Positions 33,658-42,551 are shown, numbered from the stretch's first letter. The stretch is DNA of 64,000 bases from JAJDOD01 sp050299835 (GCA_050299835.1 JBNKWP010000001.1:186001-250000), one strand, 5' to 3'. Numbers and translations are program-made. The notes: generated from the letters alone by a model not told the origin.

Positions 33658-35714
33658 ACTCGCTTTTCAGCCCAACGGTCATGCTGACGATGGCCTTGAT
33701 GGCTGTCATCGTCATGATGATTCTGCCGATGCCGGCCTGGGTTCTGGATATCGGTCTGGCCGCGTCGTTTTCCTTCGCGATCCTGATCTTCACCGTGACC
33801 CTCTTCGTCGAACGGCCGCTCGACTTCTCCTCCTTTCCCACGGTGCTGCTCGCCTCGCTGATGTTGCGTCTGTCGCTGAACATTTCCTCGACGAAACTGA
33901 TCATCGGCGAAGGTCATACGGGCACGGGAGCCGCCGGCGAAGTGATCGAAGGCTTTGCCAGTTTCGTGATGGGCGGAAGCCTGTTTCTGGGGCTCGTGGT
34001 GTTCGGCGTGCTGCTGATTGTGAATTTCATCGTGATCACAAAGGGCGCCGCGCGGATGGCCGAAGTCGGTGCGCGGTTCGCGCTTGACGGGATGCCGGGC
34101 AAGCAGCTTGCGATCGACAGCGACATGTCCGCAGGTGCCATTGATCATGAAGAAGCGAAACGGCGACGGGAAACCGAACAGGCGGAAACGACGTTTTTGG
34201 GGTCGCTCGACGGGGCGTCGAAATTCGTCAAAGGCGACGCCATTGCCGGACTTCTGATCACCCTGCTCAACATGGTCATGGGGCTTCTGATCGGTGTGAT
34301 CATGCACGGGATGCCGTTTGGCACGGCGTTCGAGACCTATGCGATTCTGACCGTGGGCGACGGGCTGGTCAGCCAGATCCCGGCAGTCATAATCTCGATT
34401 GCGACGGCGCTTTTGCTGTCGCGCGGCGGCTCGCGCGGTTCGGCGGATTTGGCGATGCTGGCGCAGCTGGGAAAATACCCCGCGGCGCTTGGCACGGTGT
34501 CGGTTCTGATGGCCCTGTTCGCACTCTTCCCCGGCCTGCCCTTCGTGCCCTTTCTGATGGGTTCGCTGGTTCTTGGCGTGCTGGCCATGCAGCTTCGCAA
34601 GCGCGCCGCGGAGGAACAGCCGGAGCCGGTGGAGGAACCGGTCCAGCCGACCCGGCAAACCATGGGGGACATCCTTGATCTCGACGAGATCCATGTGGAA
34701 TTCGCCCGGGACCTGGTTCCGATGATCCTCGATACGGCGACCGGGCTGGACGCGCGGATCAAGAGCATGCGCCAATATGTGGCGACCGCGTTCGGGGTGA
34801 TCCTGCCGGATATCCGGCTGACCGACGATGCCGCGCTGTCGTCGGGGGAATATGTGATCCGCATCCAGGGCGTCGTCCAGGCGCGGGACAGTCTGGACCC
34901 GACGCGGGTGCTGGCGCTGTTGCCGCCGGAAGACACCGGCGTTCCCGGCGGTCGCGATGTGCGCGAGCCGGTGTACGGCGCTCCGGCCCGGTGGCTGTCC
35001 CAGGCCGACGCCGACTCCGCCGCACTTGCCGGGGCAACGGTGGTGAGCCCGGCCGAGGTCATGGCCACCCATCTGCTGGAGACGATCAAGAGCAACCTGC
35101 CCCGGATCGTCAGTCTGAAATCCCTTCGGCGGCTACTGGACGAACTCTGTTCGCTGACCGACGTGGTACGCAGCGATGCCAACAAGCGGCTATTCGACGA
35201 GTTGATCCCCGACAAGGTTCCCCTGGACCTGCTGTTGTCGATCATTCGGTTGCTGCTGGAGGAACGGGTTTCGATCCGGAACCTGCCCCTGATCACCGAA
35301 GCCATCGCGGAGGCACGGGGGGCGACGGCTACGCCAGAGAGCATCTGCGAATATGTGCGCCAACGCCTCGCCTTCCAGATTGTGGCCGACATACGCGATG
35401 CGACTGGCTCGGTGCCCCTCATTCAACTCGCCGCCGACTGGGAATCGCGGTTCAGCGAATATCAGCTGGGCGATGGCCACTCCGGCGACGTCGCCTTGCC
35501 GCCGGATCTGTTCCAGAGGCTCACCAACGGCGTGGCGGAAAAGCTCAACACGGCCGGCGAATCGGGGCATTTCCCGGCAATCGTCACCTCGGTCCAGCGC
35601 CGCCGGTTCCTGCGCACGGTTCTGGCCGCGAAGGGCATTTCGAACCCGGTCCTGTCGTTTGAGGAACTCGGCACCGAAGCACGCCCGTCGCTGGTCGGTA
35701 TGGTGCCCGCGTGA
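33654..35714 (+). CDS. flhA: Flagellar export gate protein FlhA
   Basis: A 686-residue component of the flagellar export gate. The N-terminal eight-helix membrane part (about 1-320) carries SLMLRLSLNISSTKLIIG and MAEVGARFALDGMPGKQLAIDSDMSAG in pieces; the C-terminal cytosolic domain (about 350-686) has YVRQRLAFQIV and IVTSVQRRRFLRTVL. Family length is about 690. It follows the transglycosylase and overlaps fliR in GTGA. Confidence 0.97.
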   Translation: MNSLFSPTVMLTMALMAVIVMMILPMPAWVLDIGLAASFSFAILIFTVTLFVERPLDFSSFPTVLLASLMLRLSLNISSTKLIIGEGHTGTGAAGEVIEGFASFVMGGSLFLGLVVFGVLLIVNFIVITKGAARMAEVGARFALDGMPGKQLAIDSDMSAGAIDHEEAKRRRETEQAETTFLGSLDGASKFVKGDAIAGLLITLLNMVMGLLIGVIMHGMPFGTAFETYAILTVGDGLVSQIPAVIISIATALLLSRGGSRGSADLAMLAQLGKYPAALGTVSVLMALFALFPGLPFVPFLMGSLVLGVLAMQLRKRAAEEQPEPVEEPVQPTRQTMGDILDLDEIHVEFARDLVPMILDTATGLDARIKSMRQYVATAFGVILPDIRLTDDAALSSGEYVIRIQGVVQARDSLDPTRVLALLPPEDTGVPGGRDVREPVYGAPARWLSQADADSAALAGATVVSPAEVMATHLLETIKSNLPRIVSLKSLRRLLDELCSLTDVVRSDANKRLFDELIPDKVPLDLLLSIIRLLLEERVSIRNLPLITEAIAEARGATATPESICEYVRQRLAFQIVADIRDATGSVPLIQLAADWESRFSEYQLGDGHSGDVALPPDLFQRLTNGVAEKLNTAGESGHFPAIVTSVQRRRFLRTVLAAKGISNPVLSFEELGTEARPSLVGMVPA

Positions 35715-36481
35715 CGGCGGAACTTGCGGCCCTGTTCGGTTTGGCACCTGCCATTCTCGGTCAGTTCTTCCTTGTCTTCCTTCGCGTGGGCGCGGCCATG
35801 TTCGTGCTGCCCGCCTTCGGAGAAGCCATGATATCGCTCAGGGTGCGGCTGGCGGTCGCCCTGGCCTTCACCTTCGTGGTCTTCCCCTCGGTCGCGCCGA
35901 TCTGGCCGGTGCCGCCGGACGGGCCCGCCATACTGATCCCCGGCCTGGCGGAAGTCGTGGCCGGGCTGGTGATCGGGCTTTTGCTGCGATTTCATGTCAT
36001 GGCCATTCAGATCGCTGCATCGATCGCCGCGCAGTCCACGTCTTTGTCCCAGCTCTTGGGAAACAACGCCATCGACCCGCAACCGGCGCTGGGCATGGTG
36101 CTGTACCTGGCCGCGCTTGCCCTGGCGGTGGAGCTTGGCCTGCACGTTCAGTTCACGCTGATGTTCATTGCATCCTATGACATCATCGGACCCGGCGACT
36201 GGGTGTCTGGCGGGCCGACAGGGTCCATCCGCGACGCAGCGGCGGTGGCGTTTCGCTTCGGGTTCATTCTTGCGGCCCCGTTCGTGGCGGTGTCGATCCT
36301 GTACAATCTTGCGCTGGGCGTCATCAACCGGGCGATGCCGCAGTTGATGGTGGCCTTCGTAGGCGCACCCGCGATCACGCTGGGCGCGCTTGCCCTGCTG
36401 GCGCTGACCGCGCCCTTGATCCTGACCCTCTGGGTGCAGGAATTCCAGGCCAGGATCGTCAATCCGTTCGGGGCACGCTGA
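35711..36481 (+). CDS. fliR: Flagellar export gate protein FliR
   Basis: A 256-residue inner-membrane export gate subunit with about six helices. Recognisable stretches are FLVFLRVGAAMFVLPAFGE, LGNNAIDPQPALGMVLYLAAL and GVINRAMPQLMVAFVGAPAI. The GTG start overlaps the flhA stop (GTGA); the stop overlaps flhB in TGATG. FliP and FliQ, which pack with FliR, are encoded in other operons of this locus. Confidence 0.94.
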   Translation: MTAELAALFGLAPAILGQFFLVFLRVGAAMFVLPAFGEAMISLRVRLAVALAFTFVVFPSVAPIWPVPPDGPAILIPGLAEVVAGLVIGLLLRFHVMAIQIAASIAAQSTSLSQLLGNNAIDPQPALGMVLYLAALALAVELGLHVQFTLMFIASYDIIGPGDWVSGGPTGSIRDAAAVAFRFGFILAAPFVAVSILYNLALGVINRAMPQLMVAFVGAPAITLGALALLALTAPLILTLWVQEFQARIVNPFGAR

Positions 36482-37563
36482 TGGCCGAGGACGAAGGCTC
36501 AGAAAAACCGTTCGAGGCGACGCCGCGAAAACTGGAAGAGGCGCGGAAACGGGGGGAGGTTCCGGTATCGCAGGACCTTATCACCTTCGGTGTCTTTCTG
36601 GCCGTCCTGATGGTCGGGTCCTTCGCGGGCCTGTGGTCGGTGAACCGGGCCGGGATGGCGCTTGTGCCCTTTCTCGCCTCGCCGGATCTGCTGTCGGATC
36701 GGGCCTTCGGCCAGAACGGGCGTTTCGCCTACGGGGCGCTGATCTGGAACTATCTGGGTGGCATGTCCGTCTGGCTGGCGCTGCCGTTCCTTTTCGCCAT
36801 CGCCATCGCATTCCTTCAGGGCGCATTGGTCTTTGCGGGGCAGAAACTTCAGCCCAAGCTGAACCGCATCTCGCCCATGAAAAACGCAAAGCAGAAATAT
36901 GGGCCGGACGGGCTGTTCAACTTCGCCAAGAGCTTCGTGAAACTGATTGTCTATGGCGCTGTCCTGGCGATGGTCTTCAGCTCGAATATCGAGGACATCC
37001 TGGCCATGCCGGACCTCCCTGTCGCCGGGATACTGCAACTGAATGCCGAGCTGTGTTTCCGGTTCATGATCGCCGCTGCCGCCGTCATCTTCGTGGTCTC
37101 GGCGATAGATTTCTTCTGGCAGCGCGCGCAATTCCTGCGCCGCCAGCGGATGTCGCTGAAGGAATTGAAAGACGAGATGAAGGAAACCGAAGGCGATCCC
37201 TACACGAAACAGGCACGCCGCCAGAAAGCCTATGACATCGCCACCAACCAGATGCTGGCCGATATGCCCGGCGCCGATGTGGTGGTGGTGAACCCCGAGC
37301 ATTACGCCGTGGCGCTGAAATGGGAACGGCGGCGGGGCACTGCGCCGGTCTGCGTGGCCAAGGGGGTCGATGAAATTGCCGCCTGTATCCGGGAGACGGC
37401 AGAGGCCCATGCCGTGCCGATCTATCGCGACCCGCCCACGGCACGGGCACTGTTTGCCTCCGTCGAACTGGGAGAGGAAATTCCGACCGAACAATATCAG
37501 GCGATTGCGGCGGCCATCCGTTTTGCCGATGCGCTTCGCGACAAGGCGCGGCGCGGCAGATGA
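36481..37563 (+). CDS. flhB: Flagellar export switch protein FlhB
   Basis: A 360-residue inner-membrane protein that switches export from hook to filament substrates. Four helices occupy about 30-210 after the standard KPFEATPRKLEEARKRGEVPVSQD. The cytosolic domain has MKETEGDPYTKQARRQK. The autocleavage site reads NPEH (residues 271-274) where most family members have NPTH; the Asn and Pro needed for cleavage are kept. It overlaps the next gene in ATGA. Confidence 0.96.
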   Translation: MAEDEGSEKPFEATPRKLEEARKRGEVPVSQDLITFGVFLAVLMVGSFAGLWSVNRAGMALVPFLASPDLLSDRAFGQNGRFAYGALIWNYLGGMSVWLALPFLFAIAIAFLQGALVFAGQKLQPKLNRISPMKNAKQKYGPDGLFNFAKSFVKLIVYGAVLAMVFSSNIEDILAMPDLPVAGILQLNAELCFRFMIAAAAVIFVVSAIDFFWQRAQFLRRQRMSLKELKDEMKETEGDPYTKQARRQKAYDIATNQMLADMPGADVVVVNPEHYAVALKWERRRGTAPVCVAKGVDEIAACIRETAEAHAVPIYRDPPTARALFASVELGEEIPTEQYQAIAAAIRFADALRDKARRGR

Positions 37564-37952
37564 GCCGGCGTGGAGACGAGGCCCAGTTTCGCGAACTGGC
37601 CGAACTGGCGCGCCTGCGCGAACTGGCAGCCCTGGATGAACTCGGGCGGATCACTTTGCAGATGGACCGCCTGAACGCCAGGATAGGTGAGCTTCGGTCA
37701 AAGCGGTTTTCCGCCGCAAACCCCGAGGAGGCGAATGCCCTGATCAAATGGCAACACTGGCGACAGTTCGAATTGCAGAATTTGGGAACACAACTGGCCG
37801 CCCTGAGCCATGACCGCGCCCTTGCGTCCAGCCGCTGCGGGAGGCTGGCAGCAGAGCGCGAGGTTGTCGGCAAGGTCATCGACAAACTGCGCGCGAAGAA
37901 GAGAAAAGACACCGAAAGAGCGCAGACCTATAGCGCTTCGCCTTTTCCCTGA
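37560..37952 (+). CDS. Small coiled-coil protein, FliJ-like by position
   Basis: A 130-residue, highly charged and almost wholly helical protein (AELARLRELAALDELGRIT, QMDRLNARIGELRSK and LAAEREVVGKVIDKLRAKK). These features match FliJ, the rotor-stalk-like export protein, but there is no strong sequence signature. It overlaps flhB by four bases and ends the operon. No other FliJ candidate is in the window; fliI stands alone at 42643. Confidence 0.6.
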   Translation: MSRRGDEAQFRELAELARLRELAALDELGRITLQMDRLNARIGELRSKRFSAANPEEANALIKWQHWRQFELQNLGTQLAALSHDRALASSRCGRLAAEREVVGKVIDKLRAKKRKDTERAQTYSASPFP

Positions 37953-37954
37953 GG

Positions 37955-38003
37955 CATCGCCAATCGACGCCTTTCACGTTCGGCTCCATCGCAATTGGCG
38001 ATG
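37955..38003. terminator. Inverted repeat in convergent gap, possible terminator
   Basis: CATCGCCAAT (37955-37964) pairs perfectly with ATTGGCGATG (37994-38003) across a 29-base loop. A nested alternative CATCGC - AATTG - GCGATG uses the same right arm. It lies between the fliJ-like gene (+) and the second fliL-like gene (-). There is no good T-run, so termination may be Rho-helped or absent. Confidence 0.4.
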
Positions 38004-38023
38004 TTGCCATGAGGCGACGAGTT

Positions 38024-38521
38024 TTACTGTTCCTGTCGAACGATATCGGTGATGATCACATCCGTAATTGCCTTGCCGGCGACCGATTGCGCGGCTTCCA
38101 GCAATGCCACTTTCAGCACCGAAAGACGGCTGCTTTCGGTAAAAGCGCCATTGAAACCACCGATATGCGAATGGTCGAACAGCACCTGCAGGAAGACGTC
38201 GCGCAGTTTGGGTTCGTGCGAGAACAGCATCTCGGTCTGATCCGGCGTCGTTTCCAGTGAGAGCGACAGAACCACCAGAGAACTGACGACTTCGTTCTGG
38301 ATGATCGGAACAACGAACTGGCTTTTCATCGTCAGGTAGTAGAGTTCTGCGCCCGGCTCTTCTTCCTCGGCCTCCTCTGTGTGGTCGTCGGCCGGCTCGC
38401 AGTCTTCCTCTGCATGTTCGGGATCGCAGGTCATCTCCTCCGCCGGTTTCAGAAGGAAGCCCGCGCCTGCGCCGATGCCGCCGCCGATGAGCATGAGAAG
38501 AATGGGAAGGATCTTCGCCAT
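38024..38521 (-). CDS. Second FliL-like protein
   Basis: A 165-residue single-pass membrane protein: helix at about 4-22 (ILPILLMLIGGGIGAGAGFLL), an acidic Cys-containing stretch EEMTCDPEHAEEDCEPAD, then a FliL-type periplasmic domain with YYLTMKSQFVVPIIQN, SLSLETTPDQTEMLFSHEPKLRDVFLQVLF and ALLEAAQSVAGKAITDVIITDIVRQ in pieces. It resembles FliL in layout and length but differs clearly from the FliL at 28155. It is the last gene of the flgB-flgC-fliE-fliQ-flgF-flgG-flgA-flgH operon, nine bases after flgH. The two acidic-region cysteines may form a disulfide. Confidence 0.78.
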   Translation of the reverse strand: MAKILPILLMLIGGGIGAGAGFLLKPAEEMTCDPEHAEEDCEPADDHTEEAEEEEPGAELYYLTMKSQFVVPIIQNEVVSSLVVLSLSLETTPDQTEMLFSHEPKLRDVFLQVLFDHSHIGGFNGAFTESSRLSVLKVALLEAAQSVAGKAITDVIITDIVRQEQ

Positions 38522-38530
38522 CTCGAACCC

Positions 38531-39259
38531 TCAGAACGGAAGGATGATGTCGGCAATCTGCTGGCCGTATCTGGGTTGCTGCACATCCGTGATCTGACCG
38601 CGCCCGCCATAGGAGATCCGCGCGGCGGCGATCTTGTCATAGGTGATTTCGTTGCGGCGCGAAATATCCTCGGGCCGCACGTATCCCGTGACCAGAAGCT
38701 CGCGAATCTCGAAATTGACCCGCACCTCCTGGCTGCCCTGAATGCGCAGCACGCCATTTTGCAGAACGTCCGTCACGGTGGCCGCGACTTTCAGCTCCAG
38801 AGTCTCGTTCCGGCTGACCGATCCTTGTCCGGAGTTGCTGCTGGATGAGGAGATATCAGCGGCATTCGCCAGGGATGCGTCGCCCGGCAGCGCGCGGTCG
38901 ACGATTTGCGGAATGCCCAGCAATTGCGGAGCCGCCGCGGATTCCGAGCCGGAACGCGACCGGGATGTCGAATTGGAAATGGAGGCACTGTCGTTGATTT
39001 CGATAACGACGGTCAGGATGTCGCCCTGCAGGCTGGCCCGGCGGTCGCCCAGAAGCGACCCGCGCCCGCCGCTCCAGAGAGAAGCACGCTCGTCCCGCAT
39101 GCCCTGCCTGGCATATTGCTGGGCGGATTGCGGCATGTGCATGGCCGCCACTTCTGCTGCCGTGTCGGACGGCGTGAAGTCCGGTGTCCTGCCCACATCT
39201 TCGAGACGGCCGCAGGCGGCAAGCGCCAGGAGGACGCCGAGGGTGACGATTGATTTCAA
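38531..39259 (-). CDS. flgH: Flagellar L-ring protein FlgH
   Basis: A 242-residue outer-membrane lipoprotein of the L ring. The lipobox ALAAC places the lipidated Cys at residue 16. Motifs include ASLWSGGRGSLLGDRRASLQGDILTVVIEINDSASISN in pieces, GSQEVRVNFEIRELLVTGYVRPEDI and SRRNEITYDKIAAARISYGGRG. It overlaps flgA by four bases. Confidence 0.95.
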   Translation of the reverse strand: MKSIVTLGVLLALAACGRLEDVGRTPDFTPSDTAAEVAAMHMPQSAQQYARQGMRDERASLWSGGRGSLLGDRRASLQGDILTVVIEINDSASISNSTSRSRSGSESAAAPQLLGIPQIVDRALPGDASLANAADISSSSSNSGQGSVSRNETLELKVAATVTDVLQNGVLRIQGSQEVRVNFEIRELLVTGYVRPEDISRRNEITYDKIAAARISYGGRGQITDVQQPRYGQQIADIILPF

Positions 39260-39693
39260 TGGGTTGACCTTTCATTGGCGACTTCGACGCTGCCATCGGG
39301 CCGTACCCGGGCAAGAACGGTATTTCGGCTTGTAAGGTTCATGACGCGCACCATGTCGCCGACACCGCCGCGCGACAGCGCGCGGGCTTCCGTCTCGATG
39401 AACAATGCGCCGCTTTGGTATGTCAGGGTCACCGGCTGATTGCGGATGACCAGCGCCGCCGGCCCGATATGCGACGGCATGATCGGCCGACCGGGGTAAA
39501 GCGTCACCCGCGCTTCCATGCCGGACAGTTCGGTATCGGAGGGAAGCGCGCCCGGAACGGGCGTTGCTGCGATCGCGATGTCGCCCGGGTCGATCGGCGT
39601 GTTTGCCCGAATGACCCGGGCAGGGGTGAGGGTGTCCGCCCAGAGCGGGAGTGCACCGAGGGTCAGGATCAGAGATGCCGCGCGGAGGATCAT
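39256..39693 (-). CDS. flgA: P-ring assembly chaperone FlgA
   Basis: A 145-residue periplasmic chaperone for FlgI. The signal peptide is about 1-19. The SAF-like domain has ARVTLYPGRPIMPSHIGPAALVIRNQPVTL in pieces, and the C-terminal part GVGDMVRVMNLTSRNTVLARV is typical. It is shorter than the E. coli protein, as usual in alphaproteobacteria. It overlaps both flgG and flgH by four bases. Confidence 0.9.
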   Translation of the reverse strand: MILRAASLILTLGALPLWADTLTPARVIRANTPIDPGDIAIAATPVPGALPSDTELSGMEARVTLYPGRPIMPSHIGPAALVIRNQPVTLTYQSGALFIETEARALSRGGVGDMVRVMNLTSRNTVLARVRPDGSVEVANERSTH

Positions 39694-40475
39694 CTGATCT
39701 GCACCGTTGCGCCAAGGATCTGATCAGCGGCGGAGATGACCTTGGCGTTCAGCTCGTAGCCGCGCTGCGCCTCGATCAGTTCGGTGATCTCGCGGACGGG
39801 ATCGACGCTGCTTTCCTCCAGATAGCCCTGCCGGACGGTGCCCAACCCGTCGGAGCCGGGCGTTGCCGTGAACGGGTCGCCCGAGGCGGGGGTCTGCAGG
39901 AAGAGGTTCGATCCGATGGCTTCCAGGCCCTGCGCATTGGCAAAGCCGGTCAGGGTGAACTGGCCCAAAAGCTCGGGATCGATCTGATCGTCGAAATAGG
40001 CGTAAACCTCGCCCTCAGCATTGATCGAAATCGCGCGCGTGTCCTCCGGAATCGTGATGTCCGGGACGACGGGGTAACCGTCAGAATTCACGATCTGACC
40101 TTCCGCGGACCGTTTGAGGCCGCCGTCGCGGGTAAAGGCGGAGACACCAGAAGGCAGCGTGACCTCCAGATAGCCCTCGCCCTCGATAGCAAGATCCAGA
40201 TCGCCGCCGGTCGCGACGCTGGTGCCCTGCTGAATGTTCATGGAGACCGCGGTGGGTCGCACACCAAGGCCAAGTTGAACCCCGGTCGGCAGTGCCGTGC
40301 CGTCGGTTGCGTTGATCGTGCCCGGACGGCTGGCTTGCTGATAGTGCAGGTCTGCGAATTCCGCGCGACGGGCGTTGTAGCCGGTCGTGCTCATATTGGC
40401 GAGGTTGTTGGATATGACCTCCACCCGCGTTTGCTGGGCGCTCATACCGGTGGCGGCGATTGTCAGGGCTCGCAT
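39690..40475 (-). CDS. flgG: Flagellar distal rod protein FlgG
   Basis: A 261-residue distal rod protein. It starts MRALTIAATGMSAQQTRVEVISNNLANMSTTGYNARRAEF in pieces, contains QLGLGVRPTAVSMNIQQG and ends EITELIEAQRGYELNAKVISAADQIL, all diagnostic of FlgG. It lies 13 bases after flgF in the minus-strand rod operon. Confidence 0.97.
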   Translation of the reverse strand: MRALTIAATGMSAQQTRVEVISNNLANMSTTGYNARRAEFADLHYQQASRPGTINATDGTALPTGVQLGLGVRPTAVSMNIQQGTSVATGGDLDLAIEGEGYLEVTLPSGVSAFTRDGGLKRSAEGQIVNSDGYPVVPDITIPEDTRAISINAEGEVYAYFDDQIDPELLGQFTLTGFANAQGLEAIGSNLFLQTPASGDPFTATPGSDGLGTVRQGYLEESSVDPVREITELIEAQRGYELNAKVISAADQILGATVQIR

Positions 40476-40488
40476 TGCTGTTGCCTCC

Positions 40489-41205
40489 TTATTGTCCGAT
40501 CACGCGGATCACGCTGCGCATGCGTTCGTCTTCACGGTCGAGGAACGATGTCCCCAGTTCATAGGCGCGCTGCACCTCGATCATCCGCGTCAGTTCCGCG
40601 ACGGGATCGACGTTGGATCTTTCGATGAATCCCTGAAGGATACGCCCATCTTCGACGGGCACCGGCTGGCCGCCGGGATCGAAGCGCGCGCCCGCTGCGC
40701 GGGTTACCTGCAACGGGTCTTCGGGTTCCCACAGTCCGATCTGCGCCACCGGCTGACCGTCGGCGGCCAGCGTTCCATCCGCGCCGAGCGTGACGCGGTT
40801 GGCAGCGGCAGGAACCAGAACGGGTGCGCCGCCAGCATCCAGAAGCGCGGCCCCGTCCGGGGCGACGAGTATACCTTCGGCGGAAGGCGTGAAAACGCCG
40901 GCACGGGTCAGGCGATCGCCTTCGGGCGTGGCGACAAGGAAGAACCCGTCGCCTTCAATGGCAAAATCGAACGTGCCGTTGGTCTGCAGCAAGGCGCCCT
41001 GGGTCAGGTCGATGACGCGTCCATGCGCATGGCCCATCGAGAGCGACTCGGTACTGCGTCCGGTGCCCAGGACGAACTCGGAAAAGACAACGCCCTCGCG
41101 CCGGTAACCCGTGGTCGAGGAATTCGCGATATTCTGGGAGACCGTCTCAAGCTCCTTCAGCAGGCCGGCCTGGCGGTTCAGCGCGACATATCCGGTGCTG
41201 TCCAT
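40489..41205 (-). CDS. flgF: Flagellar proximal rod protein FlgF
   Basis: A 238-residue rod protein. The N-terminus has GLLKELETVSQNIANSSTTGYRRE and the C-terminus DPVAELTRMIEVQRAYELGTSFLDREDERM, matching FlgF. It begins one base after the fliQ stop. Confidence 0.94.
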   Translation of the reverse strand: MDSTGYVALNRQAGLLKELETVSQNIANSSTTGYRREGVVFSEFVLGTGRSTESLSMGHAHGRVIDLTQGALLQTNGTFDFAIEGDGFFLVATPEGDRLTRAGVFTPSAEGILVAPDGAALLDAGGAPVLVPAAANRVTLGADGTLAADGQPVAQIGLWEPEDPLQVTRAAGARFDPGGQPVPVEDGRILQGFIERSNVDPVAELTRMIEVQRAYELGTSFLDREDERMRSVIRVIGQ

Positions 41206-41206
41206 G

Positions 41207-41473
41207 TCAGATACCTGCGATAAGCGGAACGAGTGTGGAGTGAAAAAATTCGGTCAGCGATTGGGTCATGAATCCCATCGACATCCAGAATGCGATCAGC
41301 ATGGCCGCCATCTTCGGCACGAAGGTCAGCGTCATTTCCTGCACCGATGTCAGTGCCTGGAACAGGCCCACGACGATGCCGGCGACAAGTGCGACGGACA
41401 GCAAGGGCGTGGTCATGATGACCGCCACCCAAAGCCCTTCGCGGAGCGTGTCGAAAAGGACCGCCTCGCCCAT
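41207..41473 (-). CDS. fliQ: Flagellar export gate protein FliQ
   Basis: An 88-residue protein with two transmembrane helices, part of the FliPQR gate. Conserved stretch: PLLSVALVAGIVVGLFQALTSVQEMTLTFVPKMAAML in pieces. It overlaps the fliE stop in TAATG. Confidence 0.95.
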   Translation of the reverse strand: MGEAVLFDTLREGLWVAVIMTTPLLSVALVAGIVVGLFQALTSVQEMTLTFVPKMAAMLIAFWMSMGFMTQSLTEFFHSTLVPLIAGI

Positions 41474-41757
41474 TACACCGGCATTCTCAGGATTTCCTGA
41501 TAGGCTTCGACCACCCGGTCACGCACCGTCACCGCGGTTTCGACCGCCAGCTGAGTGTTGGCCAAAGCCTCCACCAGGGCGTGGGGGTCGGCAGATCCGA
41601 GCATGGCCTGTTCGGCGATCTCCTCGGTCTCCGCCAGGGTTTCGGCGAAATCCTTTGCGGCCTGGCCAAGAAAGCCGGGCTGACCGCTGTCATCGGGCTT
41701 GATATCGGTCTGAACGGTGCCGTAGCCGCGCAACGCCTGCGTAAGTCTGACGTCCAT
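41473..41757 (-). CDS. fliE: Flagellar MS-ring/rod adaptor FliE
   Basis: A 94-residue export-activated adaptor joining the MS ring and rod. The body FAETLAETEEIAEQAMLGSADPHALVEALANTQLAVETAVTVRDRVVEAYQEILRMPV, seen in pieces, is standard FliE. The ATG at 41757 has GGAG nine bases ahead; an ATG at 41769 that overlaps the flgC stop is also possible. Confidence 0.93.
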   Translation of the reverse strand: MDVRLTQALRGYGTVQTDIKPDDSGQPGFLGQAAKDFAETLAETEEIAEQAMLGSADPHALVEALANTQLAVETAVTVRDRVVEAYQEILRMPV

Positions 41758-41768
41758 TGGGTACTCCA

Positions 41769-42161
41769 TCAACGTCTCAGCAGTTCGAGCAGGCTGGACC
41801 GCATTTTGCGCGCCTGATCGAACATTCTGAGATTGGCTTCGTAGCTGCGCTGCGCTTCGCGCGCGTCAGCAATTTCGACAACCAGAGAGACATTCGACCC
41901 CTCATAGTAGCCATCTTCATTCGCGAGCGGATGCGACGGGTCGAAGACCTGGCTCAGCTCGCTGCGGTCCAGCTTTACCGGACCGGTGGTGACACGACCG
42001 GTTTCGCGGCCGTGGCTCAAGACCTCTTCAAAGGTCGTGATCTTGCGCCGGAAACCCGGCGTATCTGCATTTGCGATATTCTCGGTTATATAGCGAAGGC
42101 GCTGCGCTTGGGCTTGCATCGCGCTGGCCGAGATACCCTTGCTTTGATGAAGACCATCCAT
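41769..42161 (-). CDS. flgC: Flagellar proximal rod protein FlgC
   Basis: A 130-residue rod protein with N-terminal AQRLRYITENIANADTPGFRRK and C-terminal GSNVSLVVEIADAREAQRSYEANLRMF. It follows flgB after three bases. Confidence 0.95.
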   Translation of the reverse strand: MDGLHQSKGISASAMQAQAQRLRYITENIANADTPGFRRKITTFEEVLSHGRETGRVTTGPVKLDRSELSQVFDPSHPLANEDGYYEGSNVSLVVEIADAREAQRSYEANLRMFDQARKMRSSLLELLRR

Positions 42162-42164
42162 GAT

Positions 42165-42551
42165 CTAGCGGCCCCGTCCGATGGAGCTGCGCAGGATGTC
42201 CAGCGAGCTTTTATAGACGGTCAGCGCCAGCTCGTGGCTGGACTTGGCATCCGTGCCGCGGACCATTTCCTGCTCAAGAGAAACGGTATTGCCGTTGGGA
42301 GAGGCCTCCCCCCCGATATCGAATGTCTCGAAACGGGCGCGGCTGACGGAACCGGGCATGTGGCCGGGGCGGGTCGCTTTCAGCTCCGCCCCCTGCATCT
42401 GTTGATGGGTTTGCGAAAAATCGACGAGATCCCGCGCGCGATAGCCGGGGACATCCGCGTTCGCGATATTCTTCGCGACCTGTGCCTGGCGCGCGCCCGC
42501 GTGGCGGGCAAGATTGTGCGCCATCTTCATCAGATATGGTGCTTCTAGCAT
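42165..42551 (-). CDS. flgB: Flagellar proximal rod protein FlgB
   Basis: A 128-residue rod protein with NLARHAGARQAQVAKNIANADVPGYRARDLVDF in pieces and C-terminal SHELALTVYKSSLDILRSSIGRGR. The ATG at 42551 is chosen for its GAGGGAGA ribosome site; an upstream in-frame start adds ten non-conserved residues. It heads the minus-strand rod operon, divergent from fliI. Confidence 0.94.
   Translation of the reverse strand: MLEAPYLMKMAHNLARHAGARQAQVAKNIANADVPGYRARDLVDFSQTHQQMQGAELKATRPGHMPGSVSRARFETFDIGGEASPNGNTVSLEQEMVRGTDAKSSHELALTVYKSSLDILRSSIGRGR

Noticed and set aside
33540..35072. 510-residue minus-strand frame opposite flhA
   Set aside because: His/Arg-rich antisense shadow typical of high-GC DNA; flhA is certain.
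24815..42551. Reading the export genes as a type III injectisome
   Set aside because: Rod, hook, rings, flagellin, FlbT and stators are all present, so it is a flagellum.
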